Shown one piece after another: positions 26,338-36,346 of a stretch of DNA of 64,000 nt. The stretch lies in contig NC_015682.1 of assembly GCF_000215975.1 (NCBI RefSeq), positions 1,054,001 to 1,118,000 on the forward strand, given 5' to 3'. The notes beneath the pieces were generated by a model, which was not told the DNA's origin, did no database searches, and saw nothing but the letters and a program-made list of their open reading frames with translations. This DNA is from Thermodesulfobacterium geofontis OPF15. GTDB taxonomy: Bacteria; Desulfobacterota; Thermodesulfobacteria; Thermodesulfobacteriales; Thermodesulfobacteriaceae. The position numbers were made by a program, and so were the translations under genes. The first letter of the stretch is position 1; each line of letters begins with the position of its first letter.

Positions 26338-26817
26338 TTGATAGAATTTTCAAAGATCAGCTCAATTCTTAAGAATTTGCTTTTTTTGTTAAAGTCGTTA
26401 TTTAAGACTTTCGGCTTAGTTTTAATTTTAGTGATTAGTTTAGTAATTAATGTTTATTCACAGGAGGGGGTTAAGGGAGCTGGAGGTGGTGTTCAAGGAA
26501 GAAGAACAATCCTTGATTTTAAGCAAGAGCTAAAGCTTAATGAAAAGCAGGTTAAAGAGATAGAAAAGTTTTTGCAAGAATATTTTAAAAAGGAAAAGGA
26601 ATTTGTAGATAAGATAAAAGAAAAAGAGGCAAAGCTAAATCAAATGTTAAACAGTGGTAGCGATATTAAGGAGGTAAAAAAACTTGCAAAGGAAATATAT
26701 TGTCTCCGTGGGGAGCTTTGGGGAGAGGAGCTTGAGACAGCAAAGAAGATAGATGGAGTATTAAATGATGAGCAGAGAAAGAAGTGGAGAGAGATTAGAC
26801 TTGGGAAAAAAATATAA
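26338..26817 (+). CDS. Spy/CpxP-like periplasmic protein
   Basis: 159 residues from a TTG start with AAGGAAAG just upstream. A long signal sequence (hydrophobic LVLILVISLVINVYS, cleavage about residue 41) precedes a highly charged helical domain. LDFKQELKLNEKQVKEIEKFL and LNDEQRKKWREI resemble the LTxxQ-type repeats of Spy/CpxP periplasmic chaperones (here LN-EQ/DEQ). It lies 61 bases before the giant autotransporter and shares its promoter, so a role in escorting or quality control of the autotransporter during periplasmic transit is plausible but inferred. Confidence 0.65.
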   Translation: MIEFSKISSILKNLLFLLKSLFKTFGLVLILVISLVINVYSQEGVKGAGGGVQGRRTILDFKQELKLNEKQVKEIEKFLQEYFKKEKEFVDKIKEKEAKLNQMLNSGSDIKEVKKLAKEIYCLRGELWGEELETAKKIDGVLNDEQRKKWREIRLGKKI

Positions 26818-26878
26818 AGATGAATAAAAAGAATTTGAATAATAAAAAATTTTGAATATGGAATAGGAGGAAAAAAAG

Positions 26879-29800
26879 ATGCAAGGTAAGGGTTTTAAAG
26901 AATATTTAGAATGGTTGACAGTAGGGGTATTTATTCTATTGATAATAGGCATGGGTGCACGATTGACTATTGGACAAGAGGCTAAAATTGGCGTATCTTT
27001 GAATGCCTCAAACAGTTCCTATACTTTAGAACAAGCTTTATCTGTATCTGATAATACAGGTGCTCATACTGGAGGAATATTTATAGATAACGATACACAA
27101 GCTCTATTTTCTGATTTAACCATTAACGCAGCGCTCACAGTCACACAAACAAATTCTACTACCTTTACTTTTAATAATGAAACTGAAATTTCAAATACTT
27201 TAGGTATTTTTACTCAGGGAGCTTTTGGTGATGAAATGACTGCAAGACCTATTGGTAATTTAACTATCACTTCTAATGGAGCAATAAATGTTTCAGCAAA
27301 TGGCACAGCTGTTGTAGCAGGTGGAATAGCGGTTGGAAATGTTACTGATAATCTTATAAATAATGGAACAATTAATGTTTTTGGTAATGTAATTGATTCT
27401 TCTGGGCAACTTATGGTTGGGGGAGTGTATGCAGTAAACGCTACGAATGTAGTTAATAATGGAAATGTTACTGTAAAAGGAACTGGCGGATATGTTGATT
27501 ATGCACATAATAATGTTCCAGTTGGTTTTGAGATTAAAGAAAGACTTGACAATTTCACTAATACTGGAAACATAAGTGTTTCTATAGAATCAATAAACGC
27601 AACAGCAGTTGGAGTAAGGTCATACGATATAGGCTATTTTAACAATACTGGGAATATATCCGTTTTCGCTAATTCAACAAGCGGAGGCACACCGGGGCCG
27701 GGGGTAGTAGGGGTAATGGCAGGAAAACCTACAGAATTTGAGGGATATTATCCCGGGCAGATGAGAACATTTGTAAATAGTGGAAACTTAACGGTAACGG
27801 GATATGCAAGTGGCTCATCCTTTTATGCACATGGTGTAGAAGTATTGGGCGATGAGAATTTTGTTAATAATTTTACGAATACAGGAAATATTTTGGTGAC
27901 AGCTCAGGCGACAAACGGACATGTGTATGCCACAGGAGTTAGAGCATGGAGTATTGGTAATTTTACCAATACAGGAGATATTAGGGTGACAGCTCAAGCG
28001 ACAAACGGATATGTGTTAACCTATGGAGTTAGAGTATGGAGTAGCATCGATAATTTTACCAATAATGGGGGTATAAGTGTAATAGCAAATGGGACAGACT
28101 TTGTCTATGCTTCTGGGGTTGAGGCAGGAGATATAGGTAGTTTTACAGGCAACGGGACAATTTTTGTGAGTGCGACTTCCAGTAATGAGGGTGTAGAAGC
28201 ATATGGAGTTAATGCTGGTAATATAGGTGATTTTAGACTTGAGAGAGGTGGCATAATAACTGTTACTGCAAATGGGACAAACTACGCAGAAGCATATGGA
28301 ATATATCAAGAATATGGATATATAGGGAACTTTACTAATGAGGGGAGTATAAGTGTAATAGCGAACGCGACGGGCGGGAATGCGCAGGCTTATGGTTTGT
28401 ATTATGCATATAGTATCGATAATTTTACCAATAATGGGGGTATAAGTGTAATAGCAAATGGGACAGACTTTGTCTATGCTTCTGGGGTTGAGGCAGGAGA
28501 TATAGGTAGTTTTACAGGCAACGGGACAATTTCTGTGAGTGCAACTGCCAGTAATGGAACTGCAGGAGCATCTGGAGTATCAGCATATGGTAATATAGAT
28601 GATTTTAAGCTTGAGAGAGGGGGTATAATAACTGTTACTGCGTCCGGCACAGCAGTGTTTGCAGGTGGAGTACTTGTTGGAAATGTTACGGATAATCTTA
28701 TAAATAATGGAACAATTAGTGTTTTTGGTAATGTAACTTATCCTTCTGGGCAACTTATGGTTGGAGGAGTATATGTTGAAAATGCTGCTACAAATGTAGT
28801 CAATAATGGAAATGTTACTGTAAACGGAACTGGTGGATATGTTAATTATGCAGAAAATAATGTTCCAGCTGGTTTTGAGATTGCAAGTCTTGGCAATTTT
28901 ACTAATACTGGAAACATAAATGTTTCAATCGAATCTATAAATGCAACAGCAGTTGGAGTAAGGTCATATGAAATAGGCTATTTTAACAATACTGGAAATA
29001 TATCCGTTTTCACTAATTCAACAAGCGGGGATTTTTCTGCGGTAATAGGGGTAATGGCAGGACAACTTGAAGAATTTGAGGAAGCTCATTCGGGACATAT
29101 TGGTAATTTTGTTAACAATGGAAACCTAACAGTAACTGGATATGCAAGTGGTGGTAAGCTTAATGCAGCAGGAGTAGCAGTATTTAATGGAACGATAGAT
29201 GATTTTCAGAATTTAGAAAGGATTGAGGTTTATGGAAAGAACATTGGTGGAAATGCAACTGTTGCTGGTGTATATGCAGAAAATGGTATAGGTAATTTTA
29301 CAAATATAGGAAATATAATAGCAACTTCAAATGCAAGTGATGTTGCAGAAGCTTATGGAGTAGTAACAAATTATTATATAAATAATTTAACACTTAACAA
29401 TGGAACAATTAATGTAAATGCAACTGGAACAAATGGTGCATATGCAGGAGGAATTGTAGCAGGTAGTAATGTAGGTAATTTTACACTTAATAGCGAAATA
29501 ACTACAATTGCAAATGCAACAAATGGATGGGCAGAAGCATTTGGAATTGAGGTTGGTGGTAACGTAGGCAATTTTACCACTAATGGAGCAATTAGTGTAA
29601 GTGCAAATGCAACAAACGGACAGGCAAGAGCATCTGGAGTTGAGGTTTGGGGTAGCGTAGGCAATTTCACTGGTAATGGAGCAATTAGTGTAAGTGCAAA
29701 TGCAACAAACGGACAGGCAAGAGCATCTGGAGTTGAGGTTTGGGGTAGCGTAGGCAATTTCACTGGTAATGGAGCAATTAGTGTAAGTGCAACTGGAACA

Positions 29801-32800
29801 AATGGAGCATGGGCAATGGGAGTTTTTGCAGGAAGTATAGGCAATTTTACTAATGCAGGTAGCATAGTAGCGAGTGCAAATGGGACAGATTGGTCAGAGG
29901 CATGGGGGGTGTGTGTAAGTAATAGTATAGATAATTTTACGAACAAAAATAATATAAATGCAAATGCTATAGGTAATAGTAATGTGGCTGCATATGGAAT
30001 AGAAACAATGGGTAATGTGAGTAATATAGGTAATTTTGCAAATGAAGGCAATATAATTGTGAATGCTACTGCAACAGTTAAGGGTGCATGGGTAGCCGGA
30101 ATAAGTGTAGGGGGTGACATAAGTAACTTTACGAATGAGGGTAGTATAATAGCGAGTGCAAATGGGACAAGCGAGGCAAGTGCATTAGGAATATATTTGT
30201 GGAATGGTATAGGTAATTTTACTAATAAAGGGAATATAAATGTTATAGCAACTTCAACAAATGGGAATGCAGAAGCATATGGAGTATCTGCTAGTGATAT
30301 AGATAATTTTACCAATAATGCAACTGGAGTAATTAACGTAACGGCGATAGCTTTTAATGGTAATGCAACTGCAAAAGGTGTGGATGTAGATGGAACAATA
30401 AGTAATTTTATTAATTCAGGAAGTATAACTGCAAACTCAACTTCAACTGGAGGGAATGCAGAAAATACAAAAGGAGTTACTGCATATAATATAGATGAAT
30501 TTTTCAATAATGGGACAATAACAGCTATTTCAACTGCAACTGGCAATGCAGATGTAACTGGAGTTGAGATAGACTCTAATGCTACCTCATTTACAAATGC
30601 TGGAATAATAACAGCTGCTGCAACTGGAGCAAATGCAACATCAAGCGGAGTTTTTGTAGGAAATGCGACACTATTTACTAATACTAAAACAATAAATGTA
30701 ACTGCAAATGCAACAGCTGGTAAGGTTATTGCTGCTGGTGTAGTTGGATCAAATAATCTGGGTAATTTTACTAATGAAGGAAATATAACTGTTACTTCTA
30801 ATGCAACAAGTGGAGGAATAGTAGGTGGAGTGCTTGCAGGATTACCACCTGAGATCGGTGGAGGGGCAAATGGAACCATTGGTATTTTTGTTAATAATGG
30901 GAACTTAACAGTAAAAGGATATACAGGTGGTGCAGAGTTACACGTAACAGGAGTAGCAGTATTTAACGGAACGATAGATGAATTTCAGAATTTATCAGGG
31001 GGAAGGATAGAGGTTTATGGGAATAATATTGGTGGTAATGCTACAGTGTATGGAGTGGGTGCATTTAAAGACACAGGTGGATATGGGAATTTGACCAATT
31101 TTATTAATGCTGGATTAATAAATGCAACAGCGATAGGTGGCAATGCAACCTCATGGGGAGTTTATGCTGATGATTATATCGGTAATTTTACGAATACAGG
31201 GAATATTTTGGTGACAGCTCAAGCTACAAACGGAAGTGCGCATGCCAGGGGAGTTAAGGTAGATTATATAAGTAATTTTACGAATACAGGAAGTATTTGG
31301 GTGTCAGCTCAAGCGACAAATGGATATGCGGGGGCCAAGGGAGTTAAGGGAGATGATAGTATAGATAATTTTACGAATACAGGTAATATTTGGCTGGCAA
31401 CTCAAGCGACAAATGGAATGGCGTATACCATAGGAGTTGATGCACATGATTATATCGGTAATTTTACGAATACAGGGAATATTCGGGTGACAGCTCAAGC
31501 GACAAACGGAAGTGCATTTACAGAAGGAATTTCTGCATATGGTTCTATTTATAATTTTACGAATACAGGAAATATTTTGGTGGTATCTCAAGCGACAAAT
31601 GGACCTGCGTTTGCCAGTGGAGTTGATCCAGGTAATATTGGTAATTTTACCAATAATGGGAGTATAAGTGTAATAGCAAATGGGACAGACTATGTCTATG
31701 CTGCTGGGGTTGGGACAGGAAATATAGGTAGTTTTACAAGTAACGGGACAATTTCTGTGAATGCGATTGCCAGTAATGGGAATGCAACAGCATATGGAAT
31801 TTTAGCTGGTGATGTAGGCAATTTTACCAATGCAGGAACAATTGATATAACAGCAACTGCAACAAATGGAACTGCAAAAGCTTATGGATTAAATGTTGGC
31901 GTAGTAGATACTATAGGAAACTTTACCAATAATGGCACCATTAAGATAACAGCAACTGGTAAAGATGCAGAAGCAACTGGATTATACGCAGTTTTTCTTA
32001 CAGGAACCCTTTTGAATGATATTAACGGGTTAATTAAAGTTTCAGCTCAAGGAGAGCAGTCTGCAAATGCAACCGGAATATATGTTGAGAAAGCACAAAC
32101 TGGATCAACTATCCTTAATAAGGGACTTATTGATGTATCTGCCATATCTACAAGTGGGTCAGTTAACAGCATTGGAATTTATTTAAAAGATTCAAATACA
32201 ACTTTTACAAATAATGGAACCATTAAAGTGTATGCAAGCGGAAATGTAGATAAGGTAGCTGGAATTTATGTTGCTAATTCTACAGTTCAACTTTCAAATC
32301 CTGGTGAGGTAGTTGTTTGGGGTAATGTTCCCTCTGAAGCAAAAATTCGTACTCTTTATGTTGATACCGGCTCAAATGTAACTCTTAAGGACAAATTTGC
32401 TATTACCTTTGGAGCACCTGGAACTGGTCATAATATAGCTCCTATCTATGTTGCAAGTGGCTCAGCACTTAATCTTAATAGCACAACCTTAGTTGTAAGG
32501 CTTTGGAATAACAGTGCTCAATACATAGTAGTGAATACTCCCTATAGTATAATTGAATATAATGGAACAGTAAATGGTAACTGGGGCGGGTTAGAGAAAG
32601 GCTATACAAACCCACTTATTAATGTAACATGGTATAACTCAACTATAACTGATAAGGATGCCCAGATTATCTTTAAGTATTCAGCTTTAAATAATCCAGA
32701 ACAAGCATTAGGACCAGTTAGTAGTATAACAGGTGGGGTTATAATTAATTCTATTATGGTAGACAATGTTTTTACTTTTCTACCTATATCTTCTCCTTTG

Positions 32801-33724
32801 ATTTTTGTGAAGGGTTATCAGCCAATAATGCTTGCATCTTCTGGTGTTAGTGATGTTGGAGCTGGATATAGTGTTGGTGGAATAGAATATCGTGGTGGTA
32901 TGTGGTTTAAACCTCTTTACACTTATGTTGATGCAGATGACCTTGGTTTTGATGCTGATGCTTATGGATTTAATATTGGATTAGGAGGTTTCCTTACAAA
33001 GAACTTTTCTTTAGGTATCTATGCCAATTATTTGAGAGCTGAATATGATTATAGTATTAGTTCAGCCAAAGACGGTGATTCTGACATCTTTTCAGTTGGT
33101 ATAGCAGGTATGTGGAAAATGATGAAGGATACTTATTTGAGGTACAACGTATATGGATTTAGCAGTTCAAATGACTATCATGGGCGCACAGGATTTAATT
33201 TTGAGCTTAAAGAGAAGGCAAGTTACAATATGAATGGTGTGCATGCAGAGATACTTATTGGTAAGGTTTATAGAGGGAAATTAAACATAATTCCTGAGAT
33301 TGGAATAAAATATACTTATTACAATCCTGAAAGTTTTTGGACAAAGGTTTATGACAGTGCTGGAAATAGGGTATCAAGTTGGGATAGATATTATGATCCT
33401 GATAACAAACATATGTGGAAAGGGTTGGTTGGTGTTATGGTTGCTGGTGAGACTAAGGCAGGTGGCATACCAGTAAATCTTTTTGCATATGGAAGATTGG
33501 AACAGGCATTTGGAGAAAACGATATAAGTGCGCTTAACTATATGAGAAGCGACCCAACAAGATGGGAAATATCAAAGGAGATAAACAGGACTACTTTTAT
33601 TGTTCAGCTTGGAGGAGAATTTATGCTTCAGAAGAACCTTGGGCTTGAGATTTCAGGAAGAGGGGACTTTAACGGAGATTACTCAGGCTATACAGGAAAA
33701 GTAATGTTAAGATATAGCTGGTAA
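26879..33724 (+). CDS. Giant repeat-rich autotransporter
   Basis: 2,281 residues. An extended signal region (about 1-35, LTVGVFILLIIGMGARL) is followed by a passenger of about 1,900 residues built from dozens of imperfect repeats of roughly 30-40 residues. The core is (I-G-N-F-T-N-x-G-x-I-x-V-x-A-x-A-T-N-G-x-A-x-A-x-G-V), the pattern of a beta-helix with one asparagine-rich ladder per turn. Some units are nearly identical at DNA level (e.g. 29597-29685 versus 29686-29774). The last 280 residues or so form an autotransporter beta-barrel, from GGMWFKPLYTYVDADDLGF through to the terminal aromatic LRYSW required for barrel insertion. NxS/T triplets are extremely frequent. A promoter serves it through the upstream gene and a strong terminator follows. 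Probable surface adhesin or coat; ligand unknown. Confidence 0.92.
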   Translation: MQGKGFKEYLEWLTVGVFILLIIGMGARLTIGQEAKIGVSLNASNSSYTLEQALSVSDNTGAHTGGIFIDNDTQALFSDLTINAALTVTQTNSTTFTFNNETEISNTLGIFTQGAFGDEMTARPIGNLTITSNGAINVSANGTAVVAGGIAVGNVTDNLINNGTINVFGNVIDSSGQLMVGGVYAVNATNVVNNGNVTVKGTGGYVDYAHNNVPVGFEIKERLDNFTNTGNISVSIESINATAVGVRSYDIGYFNNTGNISVFANSTSGGTPGPGVVGVMAGKPTEFEGYYPGQMRTFVNSGNLTVTGYASGSSFYAHGVEVLGDENFVNNFTNTGNILVTAQATNGHVYATGVRAWSIGNFTNTGDIRVTAQATNGYVLTYGVRVWSSIDNFTNNGGISVIANGTDFVYASGVEAGDIGSFTGNGTIFVSATSSNEGVEAYGVNAGNIGDFRLERGGIITVTANGTNYAEAYGIYQEYGYIGNFTNEGSISVIANATGGNAQAYGLYYAYSIDNFTNNGGISVIANGTDFVYASGVEAGDIGSFTGNGTISVSATASNGTAGASGVSAYGNIDDFKLERGGIITVTASGTAVFAGGVLVGNVTDNLINNGTISVFGNVTYPSGQLMVGGVYVENAATNVVNNGNVTVNGTGGYVNYAENNVPAGFEIASLGNFTNTGNINVSIESINATAVGVRSYEIGYFNNTGNISVFTNSTSGDFSAVIGVMAGQLEEFEEAHSGHIGNFVNNGNLTVTGYASGGKLNAAGVAVFNGTIDDFQNLERIEVYGKNIGGNATVAGVYAENGIGNFTNIGNIIATSNASDVAEAYGVVTNYYINNLTLNNGTINVNATGTNGAYAGGIVAGSNVGNFTLNSEITTIANATNGWAEAFGIEVGGNVGNFTTNGAISVSANATNGQARASGVEVWGSVGNFTGNGAISVSANATNGQARASGVEVWGSVGNFTGNGAISVSATGTNGAWAMGVFAGSIGNFTNAGSIVASANGTDWSEAWGVCVSNSIDNFTNKNNINANAIGNSNVAAYGIETMGNVSNIGNFANEGNIIVNATATVKGAWVAGISVGGDISNFTNEGSIIASANGTSEASALGIYLWNGIGNFTNKGNINVIATSTNGNAEAYGVSASDIDNFTNNATGVINVTAIAFNGNATAKGVDVDGTISNFINSGSITANSTSTGGNAENTKGVTAYNIDEFFNNGTITAISTATGNADVTGVEIDSNATSFTNAGIITAAATGANATSSGVFVGNATLFTNTKTINVTANATAGKVIAAGVVGSNNLGNFTNEGNITVTSNATSGGIVGGVLAGLPPEIGGGANGTIGIFVNNGNLTVKGYTGGAELHVTGVAVFNGTIDEFQNLSGGRIEVYGNNIGGNATVYGVGAFKDTGGYGNLTNFINAGLINATAIGGNATSWGVYADDYIGNFTNTGNILVTAQATNGSAHARGVKVDYISNFTNTGSIWVSAQATNGYAGAKGVKGDDSIDNFTNTGNIWLATQATNGMAYTIGVDAHDYIGNFTNTGNIRVTAQATNGSAFTEGISAYGSIYNFTNTGNILVVSQATNGPAFASGVDPGNIGNFTNNGSISVIANGTDYVYAAGVGTGNIGSFTSNGTISVNAIASNGNATAYGILAGDVGNFTNAGTIDITATATNGTAKAYGLNVGVVDTIGNFTNNGTIKITATGKDAEATGLYAVFLTGTLLNDINGLIKVSAQGEQSANATGIYVEKAQTGSTILNKGLIDVSAISTSGSVNSIGIYLKDSNTTFTNNGTIKVYASGNVDKVAGIYVANSTVQLSNPGEVVVWGNVPSEAKIRTLYVDTGSNVTLKDKFAITFGAPGTGHNIAPIYVASGSALNLNSTTLVVRLWNNSAQYIVVNTPYSIIEYNGTVNGNWGGLEKGYTNPLINVTWYNSTITDKDAQIIFKYSALNNPEQALGPVSSITGGVIINSIMVDNVFTFLPISSPLIFVKGYQPIMLASSGVSDVGAGYSVGGIEYRGGMWFKPLYTYVDADDLGFDADAYGFNIGLGGFLTKNFSLGIYANYLRAEYDYSISSAKDGDSDIFSVGIAGMWKMMKDTYLRYNVYGFSSSNDYHGRTGFNFELKEKASYNMNGVHAEILIGKVYRGKLNIIPEIGIKYTYYNPESFWTKVYDSAGNRVSSWDRYYDPDNKHMWKGLVGVMVAGETKAGGIPVNLFAYGRLEQAFGENDISALNYMRSDPTRWEISKEINRTTFIVQLGGEFMLQKNLGLEISGRGDFNGDYSGYTGKVMLRYSW

Positions 33725-33750
33725 GACTTTTTTAGTTTATGTTTTTTTAG

Positions 33751-33777
33751 AGCCCGCCTTGTGCGGGCTTTTTTTAT
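33751..33777 (+). terminator. Rho-independent terminator after the autotransporter
   Basis: Seven-bp GC-rich stem AGCCCGC/GCGGGCT with a five-base loop, followed directly by a run of T. It lies 27 bases after the autotransporter stop and is the clearest intrinsic terminator in the window. Confidence 0.9.
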
Positions 33778-33900
33778 TATTAGCCACTTAAATTAGCTTA
33801 AATATCAACTAATCTGCAAAGCAACCTTAAATTGTTATTTTTTAAAAATTTTCTTAAAATTTTAAAAAATTTAGAAAACTTAAAAAATTTAAAAAATTTA

Positions 33901-33947
33901 AACGTATATTTAGCATTTAATTTTCAAAAATAGCTAAAAATTTTTAT
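33901..33947 (+). repeat. 47-bp direct repeat, right copy
   Basis: Second copy of the repeat at 26228-26274 (45/47 identical, same orientation). Its right end is immediately followed by the terminal inverted repeat of a degenerate IS, as if the IS had inserted at the edge of the repeat. Confidence 0.85.
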
Positions 33948-34666
33948 GAGGCTGTTTCAAAAAACATTTGCTTTTGGTTTCCCTACAAATGATCTTTGGG
34001 TAAACATTCTCACTACTCTAAAGTTTGAACCCAGCTTTAAATTTATTGATCCAAATAATGGCTCTATCCGGTACTTATATTTACCGTACCTTTTCCAGTT
34101 TCTCCACCAATAACTTCTTAACTGGATGTCTTATTTTTATCCTAAGGTTTCTTTAACATTTCAATCTCACTCGCATAGGGACTACCTGTCTCACATCCCA
34201 TTATCATTGCTTCTTCTCTCATCTACCGATATAACAACTGCAAGCCTAACACAGGCTAAACCGTCCTTATCTTTGTTCCTCTTTGCCAGTTAAGACAATA
34301 TTTCTTTCCAAAGCCAAACCCTGTAGCATCAGCAATATAATGCTTTACTCGAGCTTCTCTTTGAAAAAAAGATCTTAAAGCTTTCTTTTATAAGAACTTT
34401 TAAAAGCTTCTCATTTAAATTTTTAACTCTGTAGTGACAATCATGTAGAGAAAGGTAGGAAAGTTTTGTTGAGAAGCCAAAGCAAGCGTTTCTCAGTGAG
34501 GGGTATCTCATTGAATTTTGATACAACCGAAAAGCTATGATAAGACTCTCTGCATATTTTTGAAGTCTTCCACACTTTTTGTTTTAGGTGTTTCTCCTCA
34601 AACCCCCCATCTAAAATTAGTATCATTACAAAAATATCATATAAACTAAAATTTCGAAACAACCTC
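33948..34666 (-). mobile_element. Degenerate IS with DDE transposase remnant (IS4/IS5-like)
   Basis: 719 bp bounded by imperfect inverted ends: GAGGCTGTTTCAAAA at the left and the complement of GAGGTTGTTTCGAAA at the right. The minus strand encodes scraps of a transposase: RRLFRNFSLYDIFVMILILDGG near the right end and, after several stops, DATGFGFGKKYCLNWQRGTK around 34,290-34,335, which looks like the catalytic-aspartate region of an IS4/IS5-type DDE enzyme. No intact frame remains, so the element is inactive. Confidence 0.65.
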
Positions 34667-35077
34667 CGCATAATCTTACCTTTTCCTTAAGAGATTATCA
34701 GATTTCATAAGATTCTTGCAACCCCTTACTAAATCAATCTTGAGGAAGTATAAGAAGATGATCCCTAATAATGTTTTATTTTTGAAGAAAATTCAAGAAA
34801 AAATACTCATTATTAAGATAATCCTAAAATTTAACGAATATTCCTTCAAATTATTGAAAATTTCTTTGTTTTTAAACTTGACAAAATTCTTATTTTATAC
34901 ATAATTTAAAATTAACTAAAATCAAAAGTATTTCGGATTAAACAATGGAAAATCCTGGACTTGAAGAAAAAGGATTTTCTCCTCACCTAAGCTAAGTCTT
35001 TTTTTCTCATCGCAGATACATTCTCTTTTTAAAATTTTTAGATCATTTTATCAAAAATAAACAATGGAGGTGGTAGT
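34667..35077 (+). other. Long untranslated leader region of the AAA+ operon
   Basis: No convincing gene is seen in these 411 bases. The stretch contains a promoter at 34878-34905, a hairpin at 34948-34979, and a GGAGGTGG Shine-Dalgarno before the AAA+ gene. A 62-codon frame at 34716 is low-complexity and lacks a ribosome-binding site. Confidence 0.6.
34878..34905 (+). promoter_or_regulatory. Promoter of the AAA+/defence-island operon
   Basis: Perfect -35 TTGACA (34878-34883), 16-base spacer, -10 CATAAT (34900-34905). The first start codon is 172 bases downstream. A nine-bp stem GAAAATCCT/AGGATTTTC (34948-34956 and 34971-34979) lies in the untranslated leader. Confidence 0.65.
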
Positions 35078-36346
35078 ATGCTTATGAAAAGACTAAGAGA
35101 GACCAAAGAAAGGTTAGAAGATGTGGCCAAAAGGATTGGCGTTGGTGCTTATTATAGAACAGTTCCTTATGAAATCTTTCAGACGGTTAAATCATATTTA
35201 CTCAAGCTTTACATGGGCTATGAGGTTAATCCTCCAGCTAATGAATTGCCTTTTTCTGTTGAAGATGCTTTCTCTTATGTTAAACCAGGGTTTTTGACTC
35301 TGCCTATGGTTGTAGGGTTTGATCCTCTTGATAATTATACTTCTTCAGAGCAGTCTTTTCTTGCTATTGTTAGGTATATAAATAAAAGATATTACATTTC
35401 ATTTTCTACTATTGAAGAGAGGGTCGGGAATTTTTATGTTATTTTTGTGGTAGGTGAAGACCCAGAAGAATTATACTCCATTGAGTTAACCAATCTTTTA
35501 ATAAAGCTTGCTATTAGAAATTCAGGCTATTACGGAAAATTCCTGAAATTTTCTAGTCCTGCTGACAATATTGAAAAGGTCAAATTTAAAGTTTTACCTC
35601 CTCCCAATCTTACCCTTGATGATATTTATTTAAAAGACAAATCAGATCTTGAGGATTTTGTAGAAGCTGTAAAAAGGAAAAATCAGGGGCTTAGATATCT
35701 TTTTGTTGGTGAGCCTGGGACAGGAAAAACAGATACAGTGAAAGCTATCATAGCTGAGTGTTTAAAGTCTAATGGAATAACAGTAATAGAGGTTGATGCA
35801 GGATGTGGCATATCTTTAAATCATGTTTTTGAATATGCAGAAATATTTAGCCCGGTTTTACTATGCATAGACGATATTGACCTCTTAGTTGGGTCAAGAG
35901 AAAACCCTTTTAAAGCGAGAGAACTTTCAAGTGCACTTCAAGCCTTAGATGGTTTTATTGAAAAAGATGACCACTATTTGATTGCTACTACTAACGATAG
36001 AAGGCTTGTTGATTTTGCTTTGAGAAGACCAGGCAGGTTTGACCTCATTATGGAGTTTAGCGAACTTGACCCAGAATTTTATCCTAATCTTGTTTTAAGA
36101 GAATCAAAAGATGAACGCTTAAGTGAAATGTTTAAAGACGAAAAGATAAGGAGAAAGCTTTCTAATCTTAAGGTGACAGGTGCATTCATTGTAACATTAG
36201 TTAAGCATTTACTTAAGCCTCGGTATGAAGAAACAAGATACGAACCTAATACAGTATTAGCTTTGATAGACAAGCTTCAAACGTCCTTTAAGCAGGAGGT
36301 GAAAAAGGAAGAAAAATTAGGTTTTGTTGGAGGAGATAATGAGTAA
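35078..36346 (+). CDS. AAA+ ATPase (Cdc48/FtsH-like module)
   Basis: 422 residues. An uncharacterised N-terminal domain (about 1-190) precedes one AAA+ module. Walker A is GEPGTGKTD near residue 212, Walker B is LLCIDDIDLL near residue 266, sensor 1 is LIATTNDRR near residue 304, and the arginine-finger block is RRPGRFDL near residue 317. That last block is the signature of Cdc48/proteasomal-type remodelling ATPases rather than helicases. GGAGGTGG precedes the ATG. It heads a run of small co-directional genes and shares an eight-base overlap with the next one. Its substrate is unknown; the context suggests a mobile or defence module. Confidence 0.82.
   Translation: MLMKRLRETKERLEDVAKRIGVGAYYRTVPYEIFQTVKSYLLKLYMGYEVNPPANELPFSVEDAFSYVKPGFLTLPMVVGFDPLDNYTSSEQSFLAIVRYINKRYYISFSTIEERVGNFYVIFVVGEDPEELYSIELTNLLIKLAIRNSGYYGKFLKFSSPADNIEKVKFKVLPPPNLTLDDIYLKDKSDLEDFVEAVKRKNQGLRYLFVGEPGTGKTDTVKAIIAECLKSNGITVIEVDAGCGISLNHVFEYAEIFSPVLLCIDDIDLLVGSRENPFKARELSSALQALDGFIEKDDHYLIATTNDRRLVDFALRRPGRFDLIMEFSELDPEFYPNLVLRESKDERLSEMFKDEKIRRKLSNLKVTGAFIVTLVKHLLKPRYEETRYEPNTVLALIDKLQTSFKQEVKKEEKLGFVGGDNE

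Noticed and set aside
29374-30879. A 501-codon open frame on the minus strand inside the autotransporter gene
   Set aside because: It lies wholly inside the repeats of the autotransporter. Its protein is a monotonous P/L/V/A pattern that mirrors the repeat codons, with no ribosome-binding site. It is a shadow of the coding strand.
34716-34904. A 62-codon frame before the AAA+ gene
   Set aside because: Low-complexity K/I/L/F product without ribosome-binding site and overlapping the promoter at 34878-34905.
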